NCBI RefSeq assembly: GCF_021603585.1
Contig: NZ_BQHI01000032.1
Span: 1-49,938, forward strand
Reading direction: 5' to 3'
Source: Pseudomonas sputi
GTDB taxonomy: Bacteria; Pseudomonadota; Gammaproteobacteria; Pseudomonadales; Pseudomonadaceae
Length of the DNA: 49,938 nt
Positions within the stretch are counted from its first letter, which is position 1; each line of letters starts with the position of its first letter. The translations under genes and the position numbers were made by a program. Positions 18,253 through 27,330 of this stretch are shown in pieces. The notes under the pieces are model-generated. The model was not told where the DNA came from. It saw only the letters and a list, made by a program, of their open reading frames with translations, and ran no database searches.

Positions 18253-19016
18253 CCACTTGGCGCCTGCTGCTGACGCGCCCGGCGGAAGACTGCTCGGCGC
18301 TCGCCGCCGTGCTGGCCGAACAAGGGTTTTTCAGCAGCTGTCTGCCGCTTTTGGAAATTGCGCCACTGCCGGTCTCTGACACAATGCGCCGCACGATCAC
18401 GCAACTGCCGCGTTACAGCGCGGTGATCGTGGTCAGCAAGCCGGCGGCGCGTATCGTGGTGGGTTTACTCGACGCTCTGGGGCTGGCTGATCCGACGATG
18501 CCGTGGTTCAGCGTGGGGGCGGCGACCGCCGCTATCCTTCGCGATCGGGGGCTGGATGTGAGTTTCCCCGATGCGGGGGACGACAGCGAAGCCTTGCTGC
18601 AATTGCCGCGATTGCTGGCGGCGGTGGCGGTGCCCGGCTCGCAGGTGTTGATCCTGCGCGGGGAGGGCGGACGCGAGCTGCTGGCCGAGCGCCTGCGCGC
18701 GCTTGGTGCTAGTGTCGAATATCTGGAGTTGTACCGTCGCGACCTGCCGGACTATCCGTCGCAGGAGCTGCCCCGCAGGATTGCAGCGGAACGCCTGAAC
18801 GGGCTGGTGGTCAGCAGTGGACAGGGTTTCGAGCACCTGCGCCAACTGGCCGGCGATACCTGGCCTGTGCTTGCGCAGTTGCCGTTGTTTGTTCCAAGCC
18901 CAAGGGTTGCCGAGCAGGCCACTGCCGCCGGGGCCCGAACAGTTGTGGATTGTCGCGGCGCCAGTGCCGCGGCCTTGCTGACGGCGTTACGGGAGCATCC
19001 CGGGCCCGTTCTCTAA
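18249..19016 (+). CDS. hemD: Uroporphyrinogen-III synthase HemD
   Basis: A 255-residue enzyme that cyclises hydroxymethylbilane to uroporphyrinogen III. The family is poorly conserved, but [19 protein letters not shown] at the start, the [12 protein letters not shown] region, [21 protein letters not shown] and the C-terminal [15 protein letters not shown] are typical. The start is GTG at 18249, whose last base pairs overlap the hemC stop (ATG alternatives would truncate the fold). Tight coupling to hemC is the rule in gamma-proteobacteria. Confidence 0.92.
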   Translation: MTTWRLLLTRPAEDCSALAAVLAEQGFFSSCLPLLEIAPLPVSDTMRRTITQLPRYSAVIVVSKPAARIVVGLLDALGLADPTMPWFSVGAATAAILRDRGLDVSFPDAGDDSEALLQLPRLLAAVAVPGSQVLILRGEGGRELLAERLRALGASVEYLELYRRDLPDYPSQELPRRIAAERLNGLVVSSGQGFEHLRQLAGDTWPVLAQLPLFVPSPRVAEQATAAGARTVVDCRGASAAALLTALREHPGPVL

Positions 19017-19032
19017 TGCAAAGGATGGATAC

Positions 19033-20175
19033 GTGAGCGAAACAGCCTTGCCTAAAGATGACGTTCAACCTGTGATCGATGCGCCGGTTGATGCACTGCC
19101 ACCGGCCGCCGAACCACGCCGAGGCAACGGATTGGCCATTCTCGCACTGCTGCTCGGCGCCGCCGGCGTTGCGGTGGGTGGCTGGGGTGTCTGGCAGGTG
19201 CGACACCTGCAGGCCAATACGCAGAATCAGTTGAGTCAGGTGCAGGCGTTGAGCGATCAGGCCCAGACCCTGAAGCTCAATGAGCAACGACTGACCGAGC
19301 GTCTCGGGCAATTGCCCGGCGCCGATGAACTTGCCGATCGCCAGCGTCTGGTGACCCAACTTCAGGGCGATCAGCAACGCCTCAATCAACGTCTGGAAAC
19401 CGTCCTCGGCGCCAGCCGCAAGGACTGGCGTCTGGCCGAGGCCGAGCATTTGCTGCGTCTGGCCAGCCTGCGTCTTTCCGCCCTGCAGGACATCAGCAGC
19501 GCCCAGGCGCTGGTGCAGGGTGCCGATGAAATCCTGCGCGAGCAGAATGACCCCGGCTCGTTCGCCGCCCGCGAGCAAGTGGCGAAAACCCTGATAGCGC
19601 TGCGCAGCACCGAGCAGCCGGATCGCACCGGGCTGTTCCTGCGCCTGGGCGCCTTGCGCGATCAGGTCGTCGGCCTCACCGAGCTGGCGCCGGAATACAA
19701 GGATCGCGGCGATTCGCTGCTGGGTCTGACCGCCGATGGCGACGGCGCCAGTCGCTGGGCGCAGTGGTGGGATCAGATCTCGCGCTACATCCGCATCGAT
19801 TTCAACGCTGACCAAAACGTCCGGCCGCTGCTTGCCGGCCAGAGCCTGAGCCAGGTGCGTCTGGCCCTCAGCCTTTCGCTCGAACAGGCGCAATGGGCCG
19901 CGCTCAACGGTCAGGCGCCGGTGTACACCCAGGCCCTGGCGGAGGCGCGTGACGTCCTCACGGGCAACTTCAACCCGGACAACCCGCAGAGCAAAATCAT
20001 GCTTGAGCAGGTCGTGGAGTTGAGCAAACAACCGGTGACCGTCAATACGCCGGATCTCGCCGCAACGTTGAGCGCAGTGCAGGCGTATCTGGAGCGCCGC
20101 AACGTCAACGCCGAAGACTCGGTGAAACCCTTCGCCAAACCGGCCGCCAGCACCGCGCAGGAGGCGACACCATGA
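19033..20175 (+). CDS. hemX: HemX-like membrane protein
   Basis: A 380-residue single-pass inner-membrane protein annotated as uroporphyrinogen-III C-methyltransferase HemX, although the catalytic role is doubtful in this family. A Pro/Ala-rich cytoplasmic tail (about 1-32) precedes a transmembrane helix (about 34-56). A periplasmic coiled coil (about 58-130, with many Gln and Leu) and a helical domain up to the end follow. It starts with GTG at 19033, 16 bp after hemD, and overlaps hemY by 4 bp. The position between hemD and hemY is conserved. Confidence 0.9.
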   Translation: MSETALPKDDVQPVIDAPVDALPPAAEPRRGNGLAILALLLGAAGVAVGGWGVWQVRHLQANTQNQLSQVQALSDQAQTLKLNEQRLTERLGQLPGADELADRQRLVTQLQGDQQRLNQRLETVLGASRKDWRLAEAEHLLRLASLRLSALQDISSAQALVQGADEILREQNDPGSFAAREQVAKTLIALRSTEQPDRTGLFLRLGALRDQVVGLTELAPEYKDRGDSLLGLTADGDGASRWAQWWDQISRYIRIDFNADQNVRPLLAGQSLSQVRLALSLSLEQAQWAALNGQAPVYTQALAEARDVLTGNFNPDNPQSKIMLEQVVELSKQPVTVNTPDLAATLSAVQAYLERRNVNAEDSVKPFAKPAASTAQEATP

Positions 20176-21410
20176 AGCGCCTGTATGTAATCGTGTTTCT
20201 GGTGATCGCGGCAACGGCGGCGCTGGGCCTGGCGATTGCCGAGCATTCCGGTTACGTGCTGGTCGCCTACAAAAGCTTTCGTTATGAATCGAGCCTGTGG
20301 GCGACCCTGGCAGTGGTGGCGGTGTTGTGGCTGCTGGTCTGGGGCATCAAGGCACTGGTCGAGCTGGTGCTGACCTCCGGTGGCGTGGTCAATCCCTGGT
20401 CGCGGCGCAACCGCAGCCGTCGCGTGCAGGTGGCAATCGAGCATGGTCAGCTCGACCTGGCCGAAGGCCGCTGGGCCAGTGCCCAGCGTCACCTGTACCG
20501 GGCCGCCGAAGCCGAGCGTCAGCCGTTGCTGTATTACCTGGGTGCCGCTCGGGCCGCCAACGAGCAAGGCAACTATGAGGAAAGCGATCGCCTGTTGGAG
20601 CGCGCCCTTGAACGTCAGCCGCAGGCCGAGCTGGCGATCGCCCTCAGCCATGCGCAGTTGCAGACCGATCGTGGCGATACCGATGGGGCGCTGGTCACCT
20701 TGCAAGCGATGCACGAGCGCCATCCGCACAATGCCCAGACCTTGCGCCAGTTGCAGCGTCTGCATCAGCAGCGCGGTGACTGGTCGTCCGTGATCCAGCT
20801 ATTGCCGGAGCTGCGCAAGGACAAAGTCCTGCCACCGGCCGAACTGATCGAGTTGGAGCGCCGCGCCTGGGGAGAAAACCTGTCCCTGGCCGCCCGGCGC
20901 GAAGAAGATGGCACGGTCGGTTTGCAATCGCTCAACCGTGCCTGGCAGCAACTGACGTCTGCCCAGCGCCAGGAGCCGGCGCTGGTGCTGGCCTACGCCG
21001 AGCAACTGCGTCAGCTGGGCGCTCAGGTCGAAGCGGAAGAGGTGTTGCGCACGGCGCTCAAGCGCAAGTACGACAGCCATCTGGCGCGCCTTTACGGTCT
21101 GGTGCGCGGCAGTGATCCAGCACGTCAGTTGCAGACGGCCGAAGGTTGGCTCAAGGATCATCCGGGCGATGCCAGCCTGCTACTGACGCTGGGGCGTTTG
21201 TGCCTGCAAGCCAGTCTGTGGGGCAAGGCGCGGGATTATCTGGAAAGCAGCCTGCGAGTGCAGCGCAATCCGGAAGCGTGCGCCGAGTTGGCGCGCCTGC
21301 TGGCCCGGCTCGGCGATACCGAACGCAGCAATCTGCTGTTCCAGGAAGGGCTCGGTATGCTGGATGAACGATTGCTGGCTGCGCCATTACCTGTAGCGGT
21401 TCGAGCGTGA
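20172..21410 (+). CDS. hemY: HemY, TPR-containing heme biosynthesis-associated protein
   Basis: A 412-residue inner-membrane protein with two N-terminal transmembrane helices (about 4-22 and 42-61) and a long tetratricopeptide-repeat domain (for example ERQPLLYYLGAARAANEQG, DASLLLTLGRLCLQASLWGKARDYLESSL). It is named for its operon; it is unrelated to the protoporphyrinogen oxidase HemY of Bacillus and probably acts as an adaptor. The ATGA overlap with hemX shows translational coupling. It is the last gene of hemCDXY and is followed by a perfect terminator hairpin. Confidence 0.92.
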   Translation: MKRLYVIVFLVIAATAALGLAIAEHSGYVLVAYKSFRYESSLWATLAVVAVLWLLVWGIKALVELVLTSGGVVNPWSRRNRSRRVQVAIEHGQLDLAEGRWASAQRHLYRAAEAERQPLLYYLGAARAANEQGNYEESDRLLERALERQPQAELAIALSHAQLQTDRGDTDGALVTLQAMHERHPHNAQTLRQLQRLHQQRGDWSSVIQLLPELRKDKVLPPAELIELERRAWGENLSLAARREEDGTVGLQSLNRAWQQLTSAQRQEPALVLAYAEQLRQLGAQVEAEEVLRTALKRKYDSHLARLYGLVRGSDPARQLQTAEGWLKDHPGDASLLLTLGRLCLQASLWGKARDYLESSLRVQRNPEACAELARLLARLGDTERSNLLFQEGLGMLDERLLAAPLPVAVRA

Positions 21411-21414
21411 TCAG

Positions 21415-21439
21415 AAAGGAGGAGCGTGCTCCTCCTTTT
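21415..21439 (+). terminator. Terminator of the hemCDXY operon
   Basis: AAAGGAGGAGC at 21415-21425 and its exact complement at 21428-21438 form an 11-bp stem with a 2-nt spacer, followed by TTTTCTTTC. It lies 5 bp after the hemY stop. Confidence 0.85.
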
Positions 21440-21630
21440 CTTTCCCGGTGACTGAATAGTTACCGGCGAATCCCTTCCCAAGTAAAATCCTACAGTGGAC
21501 TACACCGAATCCTTCGATGTCTGTCGGGATTTCCCTACACTTCTGGTGAAGTGTCGTCAGCGACTCGCCTTGAAAGCCCAAGGCCCTTTCCTCTACCGTA
21601 ACTGCCTGTCTTTATTGTTACGGATAAGCC

Positions 21631-22182
21631 ATGTCGTTGGCCTGCTCACGTTCCCTGTTCTTTATGGCTTTCACTGCGGGGATTCTGGCCCTGGGAGCTT
21701 CCTATTACCTGGAATACGCAATTGGTCTGGTGCCCTGCAGTCTGTGCCTGGTCCAGCGTCTGTTCATGAGCGCACTCACCGTTTTTTGTGGTGTGGCGGC
21801 GATCCATGGACCACAGCGTTTCGGTCTGTCGCTGTATTGGATAATGGTGTCGCTGAGCAGTCTCGGCGGTATGACGGCGGCATGGCGGCAAGTGTTGTTG
21901 CAAGGTGATTCGCTGCAGAGGCTGGCGCATTGCACGCCCGATCCTCAGGAAATGTTCAGCAGCCTGCCATGGTTATGCGCACTGAGGCGGATGTTCTACG
22001 ACTCTGCCGATTGCACGGAATTATCCTGGACTCTGTTCGATCTGAGTATTCCTGAGTGGAGTCTGCTGTTTTTCGTGGGGATGTCGATCCTCGCCGCTTA
22101 CCAGTTGCTGCGGCTGGTCTGGATGGCTCTGCAGCGACCGCTCAGCGGCCAACCGTCGCACCCGGCGCTGGTCAGGGATTAA
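21631..22182 (+). CDS. dsbB: DsbB family disulfide bond formation protein (DsbH-like)
   Basis: A 183-residue four-helix membrane quinone reductase that reoxidises DsbA. The first active pair is Cys36 and Cys39 in VPCSLCLVQR after the first transmembrane helix. The second periplasmic pair is most likely Cys101 and Cys128 (AHCTPDP ... DSADCTEL), with an extra Cys116. Pseudomonads carry two DsbB proteins, and this position, after hemY and before algQ, is that of the one called DsbH in P. aeruginosa. The ATG at 21631 lacks a strong ribosome site. Confidence 0.92.
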   Translation: MSLACSRSLFFMAFTAGILALGASYYLEYAIGLVPCSLCLVQRLFMSALTVFCGVAAIHGPQRFGLSLYWIMVSLSSLGGMTAAWRQVLLQGDSLQRLAHCTPDPQEMFSSLPWLCALRRMFYDSADCTELSWTLFDLSIPEWSLLFFVGMSILAAYQLLRLVWMALQRPLSGQPSHPALVRD

Positions 22183-22367
22183 ACACTTGTATGAACTTTC
22201 TCTCCTGCGTACCTTGAAGCCATAGGCGTGCGGGCATAATCTGGCCCGCATGTGTCATTGGAATTATGTTGCTCGATGACGCTCTGCCTGGCCGCCTCTC
22301 AAAGCAATAGCCACAAGAAGAGGCGCGGGTGTAGGGCAGCATGACCCACAAGGGAAGAGAGATCGCC

Positions 22368-22826
22368 ATGCTCGAAAGTTGTCAGAATGCTCAGGAACGT
22401 TGGGGTGGAGTTCATCTGCTGATCGACCGCTGGCTCCAGGAGCGTGAGGAGTTGATCGCTGCCTATGACAAGCTGGGTGCCAAACCTCAAGCGCTGTCCG
22501 AGGATAGAAAGCCCTTGCAGGAATTCTGCGGCGTGCTGGTCGATTATGTCTCGGCCGGGCACTTCGAGATCTACGAACAGCTGACGAGCGAGGCCAAGGC
22601 CTTCAACGACAAGCGCGGTCTGGAACTGGCCGAGACGATCTATCCGCGGATCGATGTCATCACCGAAAAACTGCTCGCGTTCAACGACCTCTGCGATGAA
22701 GGCAAATGCGTTGCGGAGAAATTCAAGGAGCTGGGCGGCCTGCTTCATGAGCGCTTCGAGCTGGAAGACTGCCTGATTGAAGTGCTGCATACCGCACACA
22801 AGGAAGAGGATTCGGTTCAGGCCTGA
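22368..22826 (+). CDS. algQ: Rsd/AlgQ anti-sigma70 factor
   Basis: A 152-residue all-helical Rsd/AlgQ protein that binds region 4 of sigma70 and so favours alternative sigma factors; in P. aeruginosa it influences alginate and siderophore genes. It begins [26 protein letters not shown], with the family motifs [11 protein letters not shown] and [15 protein letters not shown] near the C-terminus. I chose the ATG at 22368 because it gives the conserved MLESC start; an in-frame ATG nine codons upstream exists. It is followed by a strong bidirectional terminator. Confidence 0.93.
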   Translation: MLESCQNAQERWGGVHLLIDRWLQEREELIAAYDKLGAKPQALSEDRKPLQEFCGVLVDYVSAGHFEIYEQLTSEAKAFNDKRGLELAETIYPRIDVITEKLLAFNDLCDEGKCVAEKFKELGGLLHERFELEDCLIEVLHTAHKEEDSVQA

Positions 22827-22847
22827 ACCTAACCTCGCAAGACACAT

Positions 22848-22877
22848 AAACGGTGCGCCCCAGGCGCACCGTTTTTT
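22848..22877 (+). terminator. Terminator between algQ and the convergent FKBP gene
   Basis: AAACGGTGCGCC at 22848-22859 pairs with GGCGCACCGTTT at 22863-22874, loop CCA, followed by further T. The A-run makes it work for the leftward gene ending at 22887 too. Confidence 0.92.
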
Positions 22878-22886
22878 ATTGGGCGA

Positions 22887-23552
22887 TCAACTGGTCGCGC
22901 CGCGCAATTCCACTTCGAACACCAGCGGCGTGAACGGCGCGATCAAGTCGCCGGCCCCGTCGGCGCCATAAGCCTGATCCGATGGGATCACCAGGCGCCA
23001 CTTCGCGCCTACCGGCATGTTCTGCAGCGCGGTGCGCCAGCCTGCGATCACACTGTCGAGATTGAACCACTGCGGCTGGCTGTTCTGATCGAACACGGAG
23101 CCATCCGGCAGCCGGCCGATGTATAGCACCTGCACTTTTCCATCAGGACCGGCCTTCGCGCCATTCCCCGGCGTCAGCTCGGTCAGCAGGATGCCGTCGG
23201 CTAACTCTTTCACACCCGGCCTGGCTTTTTCGGCGGTGAGAAAACGTCGCTCGTTTTCCATCGCGGCTTCAGTCGAAGGCATCGCCGCCTGCTCGGCTGT
23301 CTGCGATTCGTGATCGGCCAGAATCTGCTCGATGCGTGCTTCGCTCAGTGCCAGCGGCTTGCCTTGATAGGCCTGTTGCAGGCCTTCGATCAACGCCTGG
23401 ATCTGGAGCTGCGGCACCTCCTGGCGGAGCCGTTCACCGAGGCTGGCGCCCAGGCTGTAAGCCAGATCATGGGCATCATTCGAGGTGGTTTTTTCGTCGG
23501 CCTGAGCCACGGAAAAAATCATGCAGAGGGATAAAAAAAGGTAGCGCGACAT
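22887..23552 (-). CDS. FKBP-type peptidyl-prolyl cis-trans isomerase
   Basis: A 221-residue periplasmic PPIase. A short signal peptide (about 18 residues, ending AQA-DEK) is followed by an FKBP N-terminal dimerisation-type region (about 25-120) with AYSLGASLGERL. The FKBP domain (about 125-219) has VQVLYIGRLPDGSVFDQN, VIAGWRTALQNMPVGAKWRLVIP and a final VFEVELR. The usual IPPN loop reads LIAPFTPL, a small departure that may alter activity. The ATG at 23552 is chosen because it starts the signal peptide. The P. aeruginosa counterpart sits in the same place between algQ and algP. Confidence 0.9.
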   Translation of the reverse strand: MSRYLFLSLCMIFSVAQADEKTTSNDAHDLAYSLGASLGERLRQEVPQLQIQALIEGLQQAYQGKPLALSEARIEQILADHESQTAEQAAMPSTEAAMENERRFLTAEKARPGVKELADGILLTELTPGNGAKAGPDGKVQVLYIGRLPDGSVFDQNSQPQWFNLDSVIAGWRTALQNMPVGAKWRLVIPSDQAYGADGAGDLIAPFTPLVFEVELRGATS

Positions 23553-23744
23553 GGGCACTCTCCGTCCTGAATTGCGGTGGATTATGCCAGCGCGAACGTC
23601 TGCAACGGTGAACTGCTTTTGCCAATGCGCAGAAGTTTTACGCAAGCCTGCAACCGAGTGCTTTCGATACTGTCAACATGCCCTAGCGGCGGTAGCAGCA
23701 GAGGTCTAGTATGAGCCGCACTCACGTCAGCCAGGAGGTAAACC

Positions 23745-24911
23745 ATGTCGGCCACCAAGAAGCCTGTAAACACTCCGTTGCACTTACTCCAACAACTCTC
23801 GGGCAGCCTGCTCGAGCATCTGGAAAACGCTTGCTCCCAAGCCTTGGCTGATGCTGAAAAACTGCTCGCCAAACTGGAAAAGCAACGCGGCAAGGCGCAA
23901 GAAAAACTGCACAAGTCCCGCACCAAATTGCAGGACGCAGCAGCAGCCGGTAAAGCCAAGGCGCAGACCAAGGCCAAGGCTGCCGTGAAGGAACTCGAAG
24001 ACCTGCTCGATGCGCTGAAGGAACGTCAGTCCGATACCCGCAGCTACATCCTGCAACTCAAGCGCGATGCCCAGGAAAGCCTGAAACTGGCTCAGGGTGT
24101 CGGTCGTGTTCAAGAGGCCGTCGGCAAGGCGTTGTCCCTGCGTTCGGCCAAACCGGCAGCGGCACCTGAGAAAAAAGCAGCCGCCAAACCTGCTGCAAAA
24201 GCACCGGCCAAGGCTCCTGCAAAAGCCCCTGCAAAAGCGCCAGTGAAAGCCGCTGCAAAACCAGCCGCGAAGAAACCCGCAGCCGCCAGCGCTGCTAAAC
24301 CTGCGGCCAAAACCACAGCAGCCAAACCAGCTGCCGCCAAGTCAGCTGCTGCAAAACCAGCCGCCAAACCTGCGGCGAGAACTGCTGCTGCGAAAGCGGC
24401 TTCAGCGAGTACTGCCGCTGCGAAACCTGCTGCCAAGCCAGTTGCCAAAGCAGCCGCCAAGCCGGCAGCAAAACCAGCCGTTAAAGCCGCCGCTAAACCA
24501 GCCGCCAAAACAGCTGCTGCCAAGCCTGCGGCGAAAACCGCTGCCAAACCGGTTGCGGCAAAACCCGCTGCTAAAGCAGCAGCGAAACCAGCGGCCAAGC
24601 CTGCGGTAAAAGCTGCGGCCAAACCCGCCGCCAAACCGGCTGCCGCCGCCAAGCCTGCAACGACCACCGCTAAACCGGCCGCCAAGCCAGCAGCGAAACC
24701 TGCGGTAAAAAAACCTGCCGCTGCCAAGCCTGCTGCCGCCAAACCAGCGGCAGCAAAACCGACCGCTGCTCCTGCGGCCAAACCTGCCGCACCGGCAACT
24801 CCGGCTGCGACCGCTGCACCAGCACCCGCCGCCACTACCTCGACCACCGCAACCACGCCATCGTCGGCGCCGGTGTCGAGCGTCGCCAGCAACCCGTCCA
24901 GCGCTTCCTAA
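23745..24911 (+). CDS. algP: Histone H1-like protein AlgP
   Basis: A 388-residue protein with an N-terminal helical domain (about 1-130: LHLLQQLSGSLLEHLENACSQ, coiled-coil-forming AEKLLAKLEKQRGKAQEKL). A long C-terminal tail of degenerate KPAA-type repeats resembles eukaryotic histone H1 tails, and a Thr/Ser/Pro-rich end closes it. P. aeruginosa AlgP (AlgR3) binds DNA through this tail and affects algD expression. The ATG at 23745 has the strong site AGGAGGT. It overlaps the convergent TIGR02444 gene by 4 bp. The repeat tail is expected to vary in length between strains. Confidence 0.95.
   Translation: MSATKKPVNTPLHLLQQLSGSLLEHLENACSQALADAEKLLAKLEKQRGKAQEKLHKSRTKLQDAAAAGKAKAQTKAKAAVKELEDLLDALKERQSDTRSYILQLKRDAQESLKLAQGVGRVQEAVGKALSLRSAKPAAAPEKKAAAKPAAKAPAKAPAKAPAKAPVKAAAKPAAKKPAAASAAKPAAKTTAAKPAAAKSAAAKPAAKPAARTAAAKAASASTAAAKPAAKPVAKAAAKPAAKPAVKAAAKPAAKTAAAKPAAKTAAKPVAAKPAAKAAAKPAAKPAVKAAAKPAAKPAAAAKPATTTAKPAAKPAAKPAVKKPAAAKPAAAKPAAAKPTAAPAAKPAAPATPAATAAPAPAATTSTTATTPSSAPVSSVASNPSSAS
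24150..24790 (+). repeat. Degenerate KPAA-coding tandem repeat in algP
   Basis: The tail of algP is made of 12-bp units coding Lys-Pro-Ala-Ala and variants (AKPAAK, KAAAKPA, KTAAAKPA). Codon choice varies between copies (GCC/GCT/GCA/GCG), but long near-identical stretches remain. Such repeats are known hot spots of length change in P. aeruginosa. Confidence 0.9.
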
Positions 24912-25369
24912 GCGCCGGTCGCCGCGACGCGCAGCACTTGCAGCGCGTCGCGGTTCAGGTTGGCCGTCGGGCCGGCCAGCACTTGCAGCCAGTCACTCGA
25001 CTCCTTCGAATGACGCTTCCAGCCCTGCGCAACTCCTTCAAGTCGAGACAGCAGCGCACGTTCCGCTTCCAGTTCCAGTCCCTTGATCTGCTCGCGCATT
25101 CCCTTGAGCACCGGATCGGTTTCGGCCAGCGCCTTCCACTGCATGCGCAGTGTGCGCAACGGTTGCACCACCTCCCGGTCCCAAGGCTCTGTCAGTTCAA
25201 CAAGTTGCCGGGCTCGCGCCTCGTTGCAGGTGGCATCGCGTTGTTCCAGCCATAAACCGCACAGCATCAGGCATACATTGGCCCCGGTCGATTGCAGACG
25301 CAGGCAGGCATCCTCCACGCCGGGACGGGCGTAGACGGCAAGGGCAAAGCTCCACAGGTCAGAGGACAT
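24908..25369 (-). CDS. TIGR02444 family protein
   Basis: A 153-residue protein of the TIGR02444 family of unknown function. It is all-helical with MSSDLWSFALAVYARPGVEDACLRLQ, a Cys-containing VCLMLCGLWLEQR segment, EPWDREVVQPLRTLRMQWK and a Leu-rich second half. There is no signal peptide. It is transcribed divergently from the ABC-F gene with only 50 bp between the starts and is convergent with algP with a 4-bp overlap. Its neighbours are conserved in Pseudomonas, but none indicates a function. Confidence 0.85.
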   Translation of the reverse strand: MSSDLWSFALAVYARPGVEDACLRLQSTGANVCLMLCGLWLEQRDATCNEARARQLVELTEPWDREVVQPLRTLRMQWKALAETDPVLKGMREQIKGLELEAERALLSRLEGVAQGWKRHSKESSDWLQVLAGPTANLNRDALQVLRVAATGA

Positions 25370-25419
25370 CGTGCTACTCGCGCCAGTTGCGGACGAAGCT
25401 GGTAGACTCCGCCGCCATT

Positions 25420-27330
25420 ATGATCCGACTTCAGAACCTGACTTTACAGCGTGGCCCGCAACGTCTGCTAGAAGACGCCGAGCTGACCCTGCACGCCGGC
25501 CACAAAGCCGGCCTCATCGGTGCCAACGGCGCCGGCAAATCCAGCCTGTTCGCCCTGCTCCGCGGTGAGTTGCACCCGGACTCGGGCGACAGCCTGCTGC
25601 CGGCCGACTGGCGTATCGCCCACATGCGCCAGGAGGTCGACACGCTCGAACGCCTGGCGGTTGACTATGTGCTCGACGGCGACCTGCGTCTGCGCGAAGT
25701 GCAGCGTGAGCTTGCAGCGGCCGAAGAGGCCCACGACGGCACCGCGCTGGCCCGCCTGCACGCCGAACTGGACAGCGCCGATGGCTACACCGCCGATGCG
25801 CGGGCGCGCAAGCTGCTCGCCGGTCTCGGTTTCACTAACGAGCAGATGGATCGTCAGGTAGGAGATTTCTCCGGTGGCTGGCGGATGCGTCTGAACCTTG
25901 CGCAGGCTTTGATGTGCCCATCAGACCTGCTGCTGCTCGACGAACCGACCAACCACCTGGACCTCGACGCCATCATCTGGCTCGAAGAGTGGCTGAAAAG
26001 TTACCCCGGCACTTTGCTGCTGATTTCCCACGACCGGGATTTCCTCGATGAAGTGGTCGATCACGTGGCCCACGTCGATCAGCGCAAACTGACGCTCTAC
26101 CGTGGCGGCTACACCGCGTTCGAACGCGCCCGTGCCGAGCGTCTGGCCCAGCAGCAACAGGCCTACGAGAAGCAGCAGGCGCAGCGTGCGCACATGGAAA
26201 GCTACATCGCCCGGTTCAAGGCCCAGGCCACCAAGGCCCGTCAGGCCCAGAGCCGGATCAAGGCGCTGGAGCGGATGGAGGAGCTGTCGGCGGCCCACGT
26301 CGATTCGCCGTTCGACTTCGTATTCCGCGAGTCGACCAAGATTTCCAGCCCGCTGATCGACCTGTCCGATGCACGTCTGGGTTATGGCGAGAAAACCGTG
26401 CTGGAGAAGGTCAAGCTGCAACTGACCCCCGGCGCGCGGATCGGCTTGCTTGGCCCCAACGGTGCGGGCAAGTCGACCCTGATCAAGAACCTCGCCGGCG
26501 AGCTCGAACCGCTGGCCGGACGTCTGACTCGCGGTGAAAACACCGTGGTCGGTTACTTCGCCCAGCATCAGCTCGACTCGCTGGACGCCAAGGCCAGCCC
26601 GTTGCTGCATTTGCAGCGTCTGGCGCCGACCGAACGCGAGCAGACCCTGCGCGACTTCCTTGGTGGTTTCGATTTCCGGGGTGCGCGGATCGACGAGCCG
26701 GTGCTGAATTTCTCCGGTGGCGAGAAGGCCCGTCTGGCCCTGGCGTTGATCGCCTGGGAACGGCCGAACCTGTTGCTGCTCGACGAACCGACCAACCACC
26801 TCGACCTGGAAATGCGTTTGGCGCTGACCATGGCGTTGCAGGAGTTCAGCGGCGCGGTGCTGGTGGTTTCCCACGATCGGCATTTGCTCAAGAGCACCAC
26901 CGACAACTTCTTCCTGGTGGCGGATGGCAAGGTCGAGGAGTTCGATGGCGACCTTGAAGACTACGCCCGTTGGCTGGTCGAGTACCGTCAGCGTAACGCC
27001 CCGGTCAGCAACACGCCGGTCAACCCGGACAAGACCGACAAGAAGGCCCAGCGCCAGGCCGCCGCTGCGTTGCGTCAGCAGCTGGCACCGCACAAGCGCG
27101 AAGCCGATAAACTCGAAGCCGAGCTCGGCAAGCTGCACGAGAAACTGGCCAAGGTCGATGCCAGTCTTGGCGACAGCGACCTCTACGACCCGGCGCGCAA
27201 GAACGAACTGCGTGACCTGCTGGCCGAGCAGGCCAGGCTGAAAGTCCGCGAAGGCGAGCTTGAAGAAGCGTGGATGCAAGCTCTGGAAACGCTGGAAAGC
27301 ATGCAGGCGGAGCTGGAGGCGTTGTCCTGA
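25420..27330 (+). CDS. ABC-F family ATP-binding protein (YheS-like)
   Basis: A 636-residue soluble protein with two ABC ATPase domains and no membrane part, as in ABC-F translation factors. The first Walker A is GANGAGKS (about 34-41), with signature FSGGWRMR and Walker B LLLLDEPTNHLD. The linker, with a charged coiled coil (QAYEKQQAQRAHMESY ... RIKALERME), corresponds to the P-site tRNA-interaction arm. The second domain has GLLGPNGAGKST, FSGGEKARL and LLLLDEPTNHLD. A C-terminal coiled coil (about 560-636) follows. This layout matches YheS. It probably acts on stalled ribosomes; an antibiotic resistance role is not indicated. The downstream mscS-like gene overlaps by 1 bp. Confidence 0.92.
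   Translation: MIRLQNLTLQRGPQRLLEDAELTLHAGHKAGLIGANGAGKSSLFALLRGELHPDSGDSLLPADWRIAHMRQEVDTLERLAVDYVLDGDLRLREVQRELAAAEEAHDGTALARLHAELDSADGYTADARARKLLAGLGFTNEQMDRQVGDFSGGWRMRLNLAQALMCPSDLLLLDEPTNHLDLDAIIWLEEWLKSYPGTLLLISHDRDFLDEVVDHVAHVDQRKLTLYRGGYTAFERARAERLAQQQQAYEKQQAQRAHMESYIARFKAQATKARQAQSRIKALERMEELSAAHVDSPFDFVFRESTKISSPLIDLSDARLGYGEKTVLEKVKLQLTPGARIGLLGPNGAGKSTLIKNLAGELEPLAGRLTRGENTVVGYFAQHQLDSLDAKASPLLHLQRLAPTEREQTLRDFLGGFDFRGARIDEPVLNFSGGEKARLALALIAWERPNLLLLDEPTNHLDLEMRLALTMALQEFSGAVLVVSHDRHLLKSTTDNFFLVADGKVEEFDGDLEDYARWLVEYRQRNAPVSNTPVNPDKTDKKAQRQAAAALRQQLAPHKREADKLEAELGKLHEKLAKVDASLGDSDLYDPARKNELRDLLAEQARLKVREGELEEAWMQALETLESMQAELEALS

Noticed and set aside
24150-24790. Tandem repeats suggesting a CRISPR array
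   Set aside because: The units are short (12 bp), coding and in frame within algP, without spacers.
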